Assembly (NCBI GenBank): GCA_050943535.1
Contig: JBMNPJ010000001.1
Coordinates: 248,001-312,000 of the forward strand
Direction of reading: 5' to 3'
DNA: 64,000 nucleotides
From: Massiliimalia sp050943535
GTDB taxonomy: Bacteria > Bacillota > Clostridia > Oscillospirales > Ruminococcaceae
Made by a program: the position numbers and the translations under genes
Notes under the pieces: model-generated
Seen by the model: the letters and a program-made list of their open reading frames with translations, nothing else
The model's database searches: none
What the model was told of the DNA's origin: nothing
Part shown: piece after piece, positions 17,265-26,175 of the stretch
Position numbering within the stretch: position 1 is the first letter of the stretch
Layout of the letters: every line of letters starts with the position of its first letter

Positions 17265-18501
17265 TGTGATTGTAGTGGGCGGTGGACCTGCTGGAATGAT
17301 GGCAGCTCATACAGCTGCTTTATATGGCAAGCAGGTTTTACTGCTGGAGCGCAACCAAAAGCTTGGAAAAAAACTGCTGATTACAGGAAAAGGCCGCTGT
17401 AACGTGACTAATCACTGTGATGTAAATACGCTGATTTCCAATATTACCGCTAATGGTCGTTTTCTGTACAGTGCAGCCAATGGGTTTACACCAGAAGATG
17501 TGATAGCGTATTTTGAAAATGCCGGTCTGCCTTTGAAAACAGAACGGGGAAACCGGGTGTTTCCAGTATCTGACCGTGCTGGTGATGTGGCGGCTGTCTT
17601 GGAGCAAAATTTGCGCCAAACCGGTGTTGTGGTAGAAACTGACCGTGTACAGGAACTTTTGCTGGAACAAGGAAAGGTCTTGGGGGTAAAGGGAGAATCA
17701 AACCAGTATCTGGCTTCTAATGTGATTGTGGCTACCGGAGGAAAATCCTATCCGGGGACAGGGTCCACCGGGGATGGGTATGGTTTGGCTCAGCAGGCAG
17801 GCCATAAACTGGTAGAACCAAACCCCTCTTTAGTTCCGGTGATTACCAAAGAAACCTGGTGCAAAGAAGCACAGGGACTTTCCTTAAAAAATGTCACGCT
17901 GACTTTAACAGAAAAAAAGAATCATAAAGTACTGTTTCAGGAATTGGGTGAAATGCTGTTTACACACTTTGGCGTGTCAGGGCCGCTGGTTTTAAGCGCT
18001 TCTGCTCATATGCGGGACGCTGACAAATCTCAGTATCAGCTGTCTATTGACTTAAAGCCAGGACTGGATTTTAAACAGCTGGATCATCGGCTTTTGCGGG
18101 ATTTTGCAGCAAATGTTAACCGTGATTTTGGGAACAGTCTGGGGGCACTGCTGCCTCGGAAACTGATCCCGATTATTGTGCGTCTTTCCGGAATCCCATA
18201 TGAAACCAAGGTCAATCAAATTACCCGGGAAATGCGGCAGCATCTTTGTGAACTGATTAAAAATCTTCCTTTGACACCGGCTGCATTCCGTCCCATCCAA
18301 GAGGCGATTGTAACAGCCGGAGGAGTGGATGTAAGCCAGGTGAATCCCAAAACAATGGAGTCTAAACTGGTTTCCGGATTGTATTTTGTCGGGGAAGTAC
18401 TGGATTTGGATGCCTATACCGGCGGATTTAATCTGCAGATTGCTTTTTCCACTGGCTATGCAGCAGGAAAGGCAATTGGGGAATCCTGGGAGATAGAGTA
18501 G
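17254..18501 (+). CDS. HI0933 (YhiN/BaiN-like) FAD-dependent oxidoreductase
   Basis: 415 residues, normal for the HI0933 family. FAD-binding VVGGGPAGMMAAHTAA starts at residue ~7, followed by LGKKLLITGKGRCNVTN, the family hallmark, then VIVATGGKSYPGTGSTGDGYG and the C-terminal VGEVLDLDAYTGGFNLQIAFSTG flavin loop. The reaction is unknown for most members; some clostridial relatives (BaiN) have been linked to bile-acid reduction, but that cannot be inferred here. Coupled to the RpiR regulator. Confidence 0.9.
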   Translation: MKYDVIVVGGGPAGMMAAHTAALYGKQVLLLERNQKLGKKLLITGKGRCNVTNHCDVNTLISNITANGRFLYSAANGFTPEDVIAYFENAGLPLKTERGNRVFPVSDRAGDVAAVLEQNLRQTGVVVETDRVQELLLEQGKVLGVKGESNQYLASNVIVATGGKSYPGTGSTGDGYGLAQQAGHKLVEPNPSLVPVITKETWCKEAQGLSLKNVTLTLTEKKNHKVLFQELGEMLFTHFGVSGPLVLSASAHMRDADKSQYQLSIDLKPGLDFKQLDHRLLRDFAANVNRDFGNSLGALLPRKLIPIIVRLSGIPYETKVNQITREMRQHLCELIKNLPLTPAAFRPIQEAIVTAGGVDVSQVNPKTMESKLVSGLYFVGEVLDLDAYTGGFNLQIAFSTGYAAGKAIGESWEIE

Positions 18502-18656
18502 AGGTTTTTAGAAAAACAGGTGCTTTTGCGCTTTTTTGCAAAAGTTAATGTAAAATTCATGATTTTATTCCTTATAATGTGGTATAATATAAATTAAATT
18601 GTAGTCTTTTTGCAGTATTATCGTAGAAAGACCACGTTTTGAAGGGAATGAATTAG

Positions 18657-19322
18657 TTGAGATCAATTGCGATTGACGGTCCTGCAGGCGCAGGGAAAAG
18701 TACCATTGCCAGAAAAACGGCAGCGGAACTGGGCTTTATCTATGTGGATACAGGTGCCTTGTATCGAACAGTTGCCCTGGCGGTAAAGCAAGCAGGTGTT
18801 TTGCCGGATGAGGAAGCTCAAGTGGCACAGGTGCTGAAGGACACAAAGGTGGAATTGAAGTTTGTCAATGATGAACAGAGAGTTTTTTTAAATGACGTTG
18901 ATGTTTCTGACGAAATTCGTTCTCCGGAAATTTCTATGATGGCATCTCAGGTATCTGCTATTGGAAAGGTAAGAGAATTCTTGTTTTCTCTCCAGCAGAA
19001 TATTGCAAAGCAAAACGATGTGATTATGGATGGCCGCGATATCGGTACCGTTGTACTGCCTCATGCAGATGTCAAGATTTTTTTAACAGCAACTGCAGAA
19101 GATCGGGCAAAACGGCGGTATGACCAGCTGCTGCAAAGCGGCACAGTCGTGGATTTTGAACAGCTTTTGGAAGAAATCAAACAGCGCGATTACAATGACA
19201 TGCATCGTGAGATTGCTCCTTTGCGTCAGGCAGAAGACGCCATTTTAGTAGATACCACCGGAAATACTCTGGAAGAATCTATTCAATTGCTGCGTCAGTT
19301 GATTTTGAAAAATTTACAATGA
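18657..19322 (+). CDS. cmk: Cytidylate kinase
   Basis: 221 residues. Starts with TTG at 18657 (AAGGG nine bases upstream; a closer ATG runs into a stop). The P-loop is DGPAGAGKST; also present are YVDTGALYR, the MDGRDIGTVV motif and the RAKRRYDQL lid. It phosphorylates CMP/dCMP. First gene of the cmk-plsC-ispH/S1 operon, an order conserved in many Clostridia. An upstream TATAAT lies near 18591 but no clear -35 was found. Confidence 0.96.
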   Translation: MRSIAIDGPAGAGKSTIARKTAAELGFIYVDTGALYRTVALAVKQAGVLPDEEAQVAQVLKDTKVELKFVNDEQRVFLNDVDVSDEIRSPEISMMASQVSAIGKVREFLFSLQQNIAKQNDVIMDGRDIGTVVLPHADVKIFLTATAEDRAKRRYDQLLQSGTVVDFEQLLEEIKQRDYNDMHREIAPLRQAEDAILVDTTGNTLEESIQLLRQLILKNLQ

Positions 19323-19337
19323 CGGAGGCAGAAACTG

Positions 19338-19946
19338 ATGACGCCATTTTATCGTTTAGCCAAGACGGTATGTAATGTATTTTGTACACTTGCATTCCGT
19401 TTGGAAGTGCATGGAGAACAGAATCTGCCAAAATCCGGAGGTTTTATTTTAGCTTCTAACCATGTGACGCTTTTGGATCCGGTTTTAATTGGAGTTCGGA
19501 TTAAGCGTCAGCTGAATTTTATGGCAAAAGCGGAATTGTTTGAAAAACGCTTTTTTGGTAAGCTAATCCGTGCGTTGGGTGCGTTCCCAGTAGAACGGGG
19601 AAAAGGTGACAGCACCGCTATTACAACAGCAGTAAACACAGTGGAACAGGGAAATGTTTTGGCGATTTTTCCTGAGGGACATCGCTCAAAAGACGGCAAT
19701 TTGCAGCGGTTCAAATCCGGTGCGATTGTAGTAGCCGCTCAGACTGGAGCGGATGTGGTTCCCACTTGTGTTTATATAGAAAACAGAGAGAAAGGTGTTC
19801 ATTTTCGCTCTAAAATTGTAGTGCGTTATGGGAATGTGATCCCTAATGAACAGCTGAGTATCGATGTATCAAATCCGTCCACGATTAAAAAAGCAAGCGG
19901 ACTGGTAAGGGAGGCGGTTGCCAACCTGTTGGAGGAATCCAAATGA
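19338..19946 (+). CDS. plsC: 1-acyl-sn-glycerol-3-phosphate acyltransferase
   Basis: 202 residues. The HX4D acyltransferase motif is NHVTLLD, the glycerophosphate-binding motif is FPEGHRSKDG, and VERGKGD and the late proline motif are present. It acylates lysophosphatidic acid to phosphatidic acid at the membrane. It starts 15 bases after cmk and overlaps ispH by 4 bases. Confidence 0.94.
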   Translation: MTPFYRLAKTVCNVFCTLAFRLEVHGEQNLPKSGGFILASNHVTLLDPVLIGVRIKRQLNFMAKAELFEKRFFGKLIRALGAFPVERGKGDSTAITTAVNTVEQGNVLAIFPEGHRSKDGNLQRFKSGAIVVAAQTGADVVPTCVYIENREKGVHFRSKIVVRYGNVIPNEQLSIDVSNPSTIKKASGLVREAVANLLEESK

Positions 19947-21922
19947 GTCAGATTCAAGTTGCAAAGACAGCTGGATTTTGTTTTGGAGTCAACCGAGCTG
20001 TTGACATGGTCTATCGGTTGGCAGAGCAAAACACAAGTGTAAAAACACTGGGACCCATTATCCATAATCCGCAGGTCGTAGAAGATTTGTATGAAAAAGG
20101 GGTTAGAATTCTTTCTGACCCAGTGGAAGCGGAGAAAGACGATGTTGTCGTGATTCGCTCTCACGGAGTTGGGCAAGGGGTTTACGAAACACTGGAAAAA
20201 CAGGGCGTTTCTTATGTAGATGCTACTTGTCCGTTTGTGTCAAAAATCCATAAAATTGTTCGTGAGAAATCTGCCGCTGGTGCGGTGATCATCATTGCAG
20301 GTGACAAAAATCATCCGGAAGTTTTAGGGATCAGGGGACACAGTGTCGGAGAAACATATGTGATCAAAGATGAAAGTGAACTGCAAAAATGCCTTCAAAA
20401 TTTGGGGGATTCACCAAATAGACTGGTTGTTATGGTTGCGCAGACTACTTTTAACACAAAAATTTGGCAAAACTGCGTAAAATGTGCAAAAAGCCTATAT
20501 ACAAATTTCATTTTTTTTGATACAATATGTAATGCGACTAATGAACGCCAAACAGAGGCAATTTCGCTGGCTAAAAGAAATGCTTGTATGGTGGTAATCG
20601 GCGGAAGGGAAAGTTCGAATACCAAAAAGCTGAAAGATGTATGTCTGCCGTTTGCACCAACCTATTTAATTGAGACAGCAAAAGAGCTTGAAGGCTTGCC
20701 TTTGAGGGGGTATCCTACTGTAGGCGTTACCGCTGGAGCGTCAACTCCGGCATATATCATTAAGGAGGTTCTTAAAACCATGGATGAAATGTTAAACAAG
20801 CAGGAAGAAGAAATGGACTTTGCTCAGTTGTTTGAGCAGTCTTTGGAAACTGAAAAATTATATAACGGGAAAAGGGTAAAAGGTATCGTTACTACTGTAG
20901 CTCCAAACGAAGTTCATGTAGATATCGGTGCAAAACAGGCTGGTATTATTCCTGCAGACGAATTGAGCGAAAACCCAAACCTGAAACCTGCTGATATCGT
21001 GAAAAAAGGCGATGAAATTGAACTGGTTGTTATGAAAGTAAACGATCAGGAAGGCGTTGTAATGCTGAGCAAAAAACGCTGCGATGCACAGGCTGGTTTT
21101 GATACAATCAAAGAAGCTTTTGAAAACGGCGAAGTTTTGGAAGGCGTTGTAACCAATGTTGTAAAAGGCGGCGTTTTGGTTCTGTCCAACCATACAAAAG
21201 TATTTGTTCCAGCATCTCAGGTTTCTGATAAACGCGTTGAAGATTTGAATACTCTTCTGAAACAGGAAGTAAAATTCAAAATTTTGGAAGTAAACGAAAG
21301 AAGAGGCCGTGCATTAGGTTCTGTACGTGCAGTTCTGTCTGAAGCCAAAAAAGAACAGGAAGAAAAATTCTGGTCTGAAGTAGAAGTAGGCAAAGTTTAC
21401 ACCGGCGAAGTAAAATCTTTGACTTCTTACGGCGCATTTGTTGATCTGGGCGGCGTTGATGGTATGATCCATATCACCGAACTGGCTTGGACAAAAGTAA
21501 AACATCCTTCTGAAGTAGTAAACGTAGGGGATGTTGTAGAAGTTTATGTAAAAGATCTGGATGTTGAAAAACACCGCATTTCTTTGGGCTACAAAAAAGA
21601 TGCAGACAATCCTTGGGTGAAATTTGAAAACGAATATCATGTAGGGGATGTTGTAAAAGTTAAAGTAGTTTCCTTTACTAACTATGGTGCATTTGCTACC
21701 ATTATTCCTGGTATCGACGGTCTGATACATATTTCTCAGATCGCAAACCAGAGAGTAGAAAAAATTGGCGATATTCTGGAAATCGGCCAGGAAGTTGATG
21801 CTAAAATCATCGACATCAACTTTGAAGCAAAACGCGTTAGCTTGTCTATGAGAGCGCTGCTGCCAGAAGAAGATCAGAAAATCGCAAAAACTGATGATGC
21901 TGTAGAAGAAACAGAAGAATAA
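19943..21922 (+). CDS. ispH: IspH-ribosomal protein S1 fusion
   Basis: 659 residues. Residues 1-283 are HMBPP reductase with the three 4Fe-4S cysteines at 13 (GFCFGVNRAV), 96 (DATCPFVSKIH) and 196 (DTICNATNERQ), plus the substrate-binding HNPQV and RSHGVGQGV. Residues ~305-640 form four S1 RNA-binding domains (for example YGAFVDLGGVDGMIHITEL and YGAFATIIPGIDGLIHISQI). The reductase makes IPP/DMAPP, the last step of the MEP pathway; the S1 part likely binds mRNA or ribosomes. This fusion is known in Clostridia and is not a frameshift artefact. The S1 half is visibly biased to highly expressed codons. Confidence 0.96.
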   Translation: MSQIQVAKTAGFCFGVNRAVDMVYRLAEQNTSVKTLGPIIHNPQVVEDLYEKGVRILSDPVEAEKDDVVVIRSHGVGQGVYETLEKQGVSYVDATCPFVSKIHKIVREKSAAGAVIIIAGDKNHPEVLGIRGHSVGETYVIKDESELQKCLQNLGDSPNRLVVMVAQTTFNTKIWQNCVKCAKSLYTNFIFFDTICNATNERQTEAISLAKRNACMVVIGGRESSNTKKLKDVCLPFAPTYLIETAKELEGLPLRGYPTVGVTAGASTPAYIIKEVLKTMDEMLNKQEEEMDFAQLFEQSLETEKLYNGKRVKGIVTTVAPNEVHVDIGAKQAGIIPADELSENPNLKPADIVKKGDEIELVVMKVNDQEGVVMLSKKRCDAQAGFDTIKEAFENGEVLEGVVTNVVKGGVLVLSNHTKVFVPASQVSDKRVEDLNTLLKQEVKFKILEVNERRGRALGSVRAVLSEAKKEQEEKFWSEVEVGKVYTGEVKSLTSYGAFVDLGGVDGMIHITELAWTKVKHPSEVVNVGDVVEVYVKDLDVEKHRISLGYKKDADNPWVKFENEYHVGDVVKVKVVSFTNYGAFATIIPGIDGLIHISQIANQRVEKIGDILEIGQEVDAKIIDINFEAKRVSLSMRALLPEEDQKIAKTDDAVEETEE

Positions 21923-21942
21923 TTCAGCTGATTTGTGATTAA

Positions 21943-21979
21943 AGAGTGCTGCAACAATTGGTTGCAGCACTCTTTTTTA
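21943..21979 (+). terminator. Terminator of cmk-plsC-ispH operon
   Basis: 13-bp perfect stem (21943-21955 with 21961-21973), loop AATTG, T6 tail. Confidence 0.93.
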
Positions 21980-21995
21980 CTGTATGACATTTCTA

Positions 21996-22025
21996 TTGAC
22001 ACAGCCTACATAGGTCTGGTATACT
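21996..22025 (+). promoter_or_regulatory. Promoter of AAC(3)-like gene
   Basis: Consensus -35 TTGACA (21996-22001), 18-bp spacer, -10 TATACT (22020-22025), about 48 bases before the start at 22073. Confidence 0.75.
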
Positions 22026-22072
22026 GCCATTAATTGGAGTCAGCACAAAAGATGAAGGGAGCATCATTTTTT

Positions 22073-22864
22073 ATGTATACAAAGGAAAATTTATGGCAAA
22101 ATCTTGTGGATTTAGGGTTAAAACGGGATGATACGGTGATGATTCATTCTTCTATAAAAGCGATTGGACCGGTGGAGGGTGGAGTAGATACCGTTCTGGA
22201 TGTTTTAATGGAGTATTTTGGAGAAACAGGACTGTTATTGATGCCAACCCACACCTGGCAGTGGATGGAGCATCCATTGGATTTATTTGATCCGGATGAA
22301 ATGCCAAGCTGTGTGGGCTTTTTAACAGAACAATTCCGTAAACGTCCAGGAGTATTGCGCTCTTTGCATCCGACCCATTCCATCGGTGCTTATGGTCCCC
22401 GTGCGGCAGAATATATTCAGGGAGAAGAAACCATTCAAACTCCTTGCGGAGCTGGAGGATGCTGGGCAAAACTTTCTGACTGGAATGCCAAAGTTATATT
22501 TTTAGGCTGCCCGGTTGCCAAGAACACTTTTTTGCATGGCGTAGAAGAAAAGAAGGACGTGCCCAACCGATTGACAGCACAGCCAGTAGAGTTTCGCATG
22601 AAGATGCCGGATGGAACTATAAAAACCTGTAAAGTAAAACGGCATTATTGTTCAGAGTACCCGGATATTTCCAAGTTTTATGGAAAAGTAATGCCGGCAT
22701 TTTTGAAAAAAGGAATTGCTGAACAAGGGAAATTTGGCGATGCTGTTACAGTTGTGGCAGATGCCAAAGGAATGGAACAGCTGACGTTGGAATTTTTGGA
22801 TCGAAATATAGATTTGTTTCTGGGGGATCAGCCTGTTCCGGAAAGCTGGTATGAAAAAGCATAG
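22073..22864 (+). CDS. AAC(3)-family N-acetyltransferase (YokD-like)
   Basis: 263 residues from the ATG at 22073 with AAGGGAG upstream. Antibiotic_NAT family features: VMIHSSIKAIGPVEGGVDTVLDVL, GLLLMPTHTW, VLRSLHPTHSIGAYG and FLGCPVAKNTFLHGVEE. Members acetylate the 3-amino group of 2-deoxystreptamine aminoglycosides; chromosomal ones such as YokD often have no known substrate. It has its own strong promoter and sits alone, so resistance is possible but unproven. Confidence 0.85.
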   Translation: MYTKENLWQNLVDLGLKRDDTVMIHSSIKAIGPVEGGVDTVLDVLMEYFGETGLLLMPTHTWQWMEHPLDLFDPDEMPSCVGFLTEQFRKRPGVLRSLHPTHSIGAYGPRAAEYIQGEETIQTPCGAGGCWAKLSDWNAKVIFLGCPVAKNTFLHGVEEKKDVPNRLTAQPVEFRMKMPDGTIKTCKVKRHYCSEYPDISKFYGKVMPAFLKKGIAEQGKFGDAVTVVADAKGMEQLTLEFLDRNIDLFLGDQPVPESWYEKA

Positions 22865-22971
22865 GGGTCGTCAGTTGCGTGAAGATTCACGATTGGTACC
22901 AAAATCTTTTAATAGATATTCTTATATTTTTACTAATGTAATTTACCTGTTTAAATTGTTTTTGTAGGCTG

Positions 22972-23003
22972 AAGCAGACCATTTTATTGGTCTGCTTTTT
23001 TTG
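22972..23003 (+). terminator. Terminator after AAC(3)-like gene
   Basis: 10-bp perfect stem (22972-22981 with 22988-22997), T7 tail. Confidence 0.88.
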
Positions 23004-23078
23004 TTGCAGATAGAACAAAAAGCAATTTTGATTTAAAAACAACACATATTCACAAGGGAAATTGAAACGGCATCAAGC

Positions 23079-23142
23079 CATGTTGTATAACATGACAAAT
23101 TTTTCAGGAAGACTTGCGGTTTAAAAAAGAAAGTGATAAAAT
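23079..23142 (+). promoter_or_regulatory. nagBA promoter region with palindromic operator candidate
   Basis: A 16-bp palindrome CATGTTGTATAACATG (23079-23094) lies 20 bases before a promoter with TTGCGG (23114-23119), a 17-bp spacer and TAAAAT (23137-23142). It may be a binding site for an amino-sugar regulator (inference). The remaining leader to 23328 shows nothing recognisable. Confidence 0.45.
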
Positions 23143-23328
23143 TAAATCAGCAGAAAAGCGGAAAAAATAAAAATTTTTTTATGTACAGATTGTGACTTCC
23201 GCAGAACCAGAATGAATGGCATGAAATATGTGCTGCCAAATTGCTTGGGATAGGACGGCGCGGTGATTTCTGATAAGAAAGGATTTCCGATGCAAAAAGC
23301 GGCAGGAATGAAAGGAGTCTATATTGCG

Positions 23329-24036
23329 ATGAAAGTTGTAAAAGTAGATCATTATGAGGAATTAAGCCGGTATGCGGCGGAATTGATTAAGGCACAGGTT
23401 TTGGTAAAACCTCGTTGTGTTTTGGGATTAGCCACAGGTTCTACCCCTTTAGGAACTTACAGCAAGTTAATCGAAGCATATCAGAAACAGGAAGTGGATT
23501 TCAGCAAGGTGGTTTCTGTTAACCTGGATGAGTACTATGGCTTGGATGGTGAAAATGACCAGAGCTATCGCTATTTTATGAATCACAATCTTTTTGATCA
23601 TATTAATATTGATAAAAAACACACCTATGTTCCCAATGGAAAAGCAGAAAATATTGAACAGGAATGTGAAAGATATGATGCACTGATTGAAAGTGTAGGC
23701 GGAATTGATCTGCAGTTATTGGGAATTGGTCACAACGGTCATATTGGCTTTAATGAACCATGTGATCGGTTTGTACCAGAAACTCACTATGTGAATTTGG
23801 GACAAAGCACAATCCAAGCAAATGCTCGTTTTTTTGCCTCTATTGACGATGTGCCAAAACAGGCAATTACCATGGGAATTCGGTCTATTTTATCTGCACG
23901 GAAAATTTTGTTGCTGGCAGGCGCAGATAAGCGGGAAATTGTAGAACAGGCGGCATACGGTCCAGTAACGCCGAATGTTCCAGCTTCTGTATTGCAGCTG
24001 CATCCGGATGTTACCATTGTGGTAGCAGAGAAGTAA
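23329..24036 (+). CDS. nagB: Glucosamine-6-phosphate deaminase
   Basis: 235 residues from the ATG at 23329, giving the usual NagB start MKVVKVDHYEELSRYAA. Motifs: GLATGSTPLGTY, VSVNLDEYYGL, SYRYFMNHNLF and GIGHNGHIGFNEP with the catalytic Asp/His. It converts glucosamine-6-P to fructose-6-P and ammonia. Sixteen bases upstream of nagA; together they degrade N-acetylglucosamine-6-phosphate. The AAAGGAG site is 11 bases before the start, slightly long. Confidence 0.95.
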   Translation: MKVVKVDHYEELSRYAAELIKAQVLVKPRCVLGLATGSTPLGTYSKLIEAYQKQEVDFSKVVSVNLDEYYGLDGENDQSYRYFMNHNLFDHINIDKKHTYVPNGKAENIEQECERYDALIESVGGIDLQLLGIGHNGHIGFNEPCDRFVPETHYVNLGQSTIQANARFFASIDDVPKQAITMGIRSILSARKILLLAGADKREIVEQAAYGPVTPNVPASVLQLHPDVTIVVAEK

Positions 24037-24051
24037 AAGGAGGCAAGTGAT

Positions 24052-25170
24052 ATGCTGTTTTGTAATGGAAATGTGTTTGTAGATGGTAAATTTCAAAAGT
24101 TGGATTTTCGGATTGAAGAAAACTGCTTTGTTCAGTTGGGAGAACAGCTTTCTGGAGAAACAGCAGTTGACTTAGCCGGGAAAAAAGTAATTCCAGGATT
24201 GTTTGATATTCATACTCATGGCTGTATGGGGTATGATTTTTCTGAGGCAAATGCTCAGCAGATTGAAGTGATGCGCCGGTATTATCAGTCTAACGGAATT
24301 ACTTCTGTAGTACCAACAACCATTACAGCGCCCATGGAACCTTACAGCAAAGCGATGGAACAGATTCGGATTGCGGCAGAATCCAATCAGGAAGGTTCCC
24401 GTTTGCTGGGGATTAATATGGAAGGACCATTTTTGTCAAAAGAGAAAAAAGGTGCCCACGATCCTCGGTATATTATTCCCATTGAAGAGGATTTCTTTGA
24501 AAAATTGGATAATCTGTCCGGAAACCGAATTTTAATTGTGGATTTGGACCCGAATCAGCAAGGCGCTATGGAATTTATTAAACGGCACAAAGATAAAGTG
24601 ATTTCTCTGGCTCATACAGAAGCTACTTACGAAACAGCGCTGGAAGCCTTTGCAGCTGGAGCGGATCATGTGACCCATTTATATAACGCCATGAATGGAA
24701 TCCATCATCGGAAACCGGGAATTATTCCAGCGATATTTGATACACCTGACGTGTATGCGGAACTGATTTGTGATGGAGTGCATATTCATCCTGCTGTGAT
24801 GCGGATGACATTTGCGGCAATGGGTGAAAAATTGGTAATGATTTCTGACTCTATGTGTGCCTGTGGCCTAGATGATGGGGAATATGAATTGGGTGGATTA
24901 AAAGTATTGGTACAGGGTAATCTTGCTACTTTGACAGATGGTACTATTGCAGGCTCTGTAACCAATGTTTATCTGGGGCTGCTCAATTGTATTCGTTGCG
25001 GAATTGCACCGGAACAGGCGATTTTAAGCGCTACTTTAAATGCTGCTAAATCTGTTCGTATGGAAGAAAAGCTGGGAAGCATTGCTCCTGGAAAATGGGC
25101 AGACTTCTTAGTCATGTCACCGGATTATGAACTGGAACAGGTTTACCAGAATGGATGTCGTGTAAAATAA
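24052..25170 (+). CDS. nagA: N-acetylglucosamine-6-phosphate deacetylase
   Basis: 372 residues. Amidohydrolase features: GLFDIHTHGCMGYDF (HxH), the metal-ligand Glu in MEGPFLS, HTEATY and VTHLYNAMNGIHHR histidines, and the catalytic Asp in MISDSMCACGL. It removes acetate from GlcNAc-6-P, feeding NagB. AAAAGGAGG ribosome binding site. The operon ends in a bidirectional hairpin. Confidence 0.95.
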   Translation: MLFCNGNVFVDGKFQKLDFRIEENCFVQLGEQLSGETAVDLAGKKVIPGLFDIHTHGCMGYDFSEANAQQIEVMRRYYQSNGITSVVPTTITAPMEPYSKAMEQIRIAAESNQEGSRLLGINMEGPFLSKEKKGAHDPRYIIPIEEDFFEKLDNLSGNRILIVDLDPNQQGAMEFIKRHKDKVISLAHTEATYETALEAFAAGADHVTHLYNAMNGIHHRKPGIIPAIFDTPDVYAELICDGVHIHPAVMRMTFAAMGEKLVMISDSMCACGLDDGEYELGGLKVLVQGNLATLTDGTIAGSVTNVYLGLLNCIRCGIAPEQAILSATLNAAKSVRMEEKLGSIAPGKWADFLVMSPDYELEQVYQNGCRVK

Positions 25171-25179
25171 ATAGATAGA

Positions 25180-25217
25180 AAAAAGGGTTTGCAGAATTTT
25201 TTCTGCAAACCCTTTTT
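25180..25217. terminator. Bidirectional terminator, nagA / MscS
   Basis: 17-bp perfect stem (25180-25196 with 25201-25217), A- and T-runs on both sides, between convergent genes. Confidence 0.93.
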
Positions 25218-25226
25218 GATGAAAAA

Positions 25227-26015
25227 TTATTGTTTTAAATGAACATCCAGCTGAGGATATGGAATATTAATATCATTTTTATCAAACTGAATTTTAACTT
25301 CTTCCAGCAGGTCATATTTTAAATTCCAATAATCGCTGCTTTTTACCCAAACTTTGGCACAGATGTCAATAGAACTTTGATTGTGCTCACACATACGAAC
25401 AACAGGTTCCGGAGTTTTCACTGCCAGGGGATGTGCATCAATGATTTCAGAAATGATTTTCTTTGCTTTTTGAAAATCATCCCCATATCCAATGGAAAAT
25501 ACTAAATCCAGACGTCGGTTTTCTTCACGGGTATAGTTGACAATTCGGTCAGAGGAAATCTGTCCATTGGGAATGTAGATGGCTTTGTTATCAAAGGTGT
25601 TGAGTTTGGTAGTCAGCATATTAATATAATTTACTGTACCTTCTACACCATTTAACTCTACGTAATCCCCCACATCAAAAGGTTTTGTAACCAGAAGGAT
25701 AACACCACTGGCTACATTGGCAAGACTGTCCTTGACCGCAAGGCTGATTGCCAGACCGAATACGCTGAATGCAGCTACAAGGGAGGTAGTAGGAACGCCC
25801 CAGTTATCCAATACTATAATAGCCAGCAAGATAATTAAAGCAATACTTAAAGCGGATGTTAAGAATTTATGCATGGTAACGCTGATAGGGCTTTTTTTCA
25901 AAGCTTTTTTAAACAGGGCAACAGCAACTTTAATGATAATTCCACCAATTGCCAGAATTAAAACACAGGAAAGAAGTTTTGAGCCGTATGTGTCAATAAA
26001 GAATTCCATATTCAT
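25227..26015 (-). CDS. Small-conductance mechanosensitive channel (MscS family)
   Basis: 262 residues: three N-terminal transmembrane helices (~12-110), the pore helix SLAVKDSLANVASGVILLVTK, then the cytoplasmic beta domain (VGDYVELNGVEGTVNYINMLTTKL, IYIPNGQISSDRIVNYT) and C-terminal cage. This is a compact MscS, releasing solutes under hypo-osmotic stress. Single gene on the minus strand. Confidence 0.92.
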   Translation of the reverse strand: MNMEFFIDTYGSKLLSCVLILAIGGIIIKVAVALFKKALKKSPISVTMHKFLTSALSIALIILLAIIVLDNWGVPTTSLVAAFSVFGLAISLAVKDSLANVASGVILLVTKPFDVGDYVELNGVEGTVNYINMLTTKLNTFDNKAIYIPNGQISSDRIVNYTREENRRLDLVFSIGYGDDFQKAKKIISEIIDAHPLAVKTPEPVVRMCEHNQSSIDICAKVWVKSSDYWNLKYDLLEEVKIQFDKNDINIPYPQLDVHLKQ

Positions 26016-26096
26016 AGTAACCTCCAGATAAAATAATATTCTTCTACTTCATTTTATCGAAACTTTGTTTCTTCGTCAAGAAAATCGAAAAAGATA

Positions 26097-26125
26097 TTGA
26101 AAAGAATGTAGATTTATTGTAATAT
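26097..26125 (+). promoter_or_regulatory. Promoter of Spo0A paralogue
   Basis: TTGAAA (26097-26102), 17-bp spacer, TAATAT (26120-26125). The same two hexamers and spacing occur before the genuine spo0A. Confidence 0.6.
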
Positions 26126-26175
26126 GAAACAGAGAGATTTTTCAGTATTAGATAAAAATGGGAGAGGCGAAAAGT

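Noticed and set aside
19943..21922. ispH/S1 fusion as an assembly error
   Set aside because: The frame is continuous, the linker is normal sequence, and the same fusion is known in other Clostridia.
23143..23328. glmS-type ribozyme or other riboswitch in the nagBA leader
   Set aside because: No conserved core of a known amino-sugar RNA was found, and the leader has no terminator.
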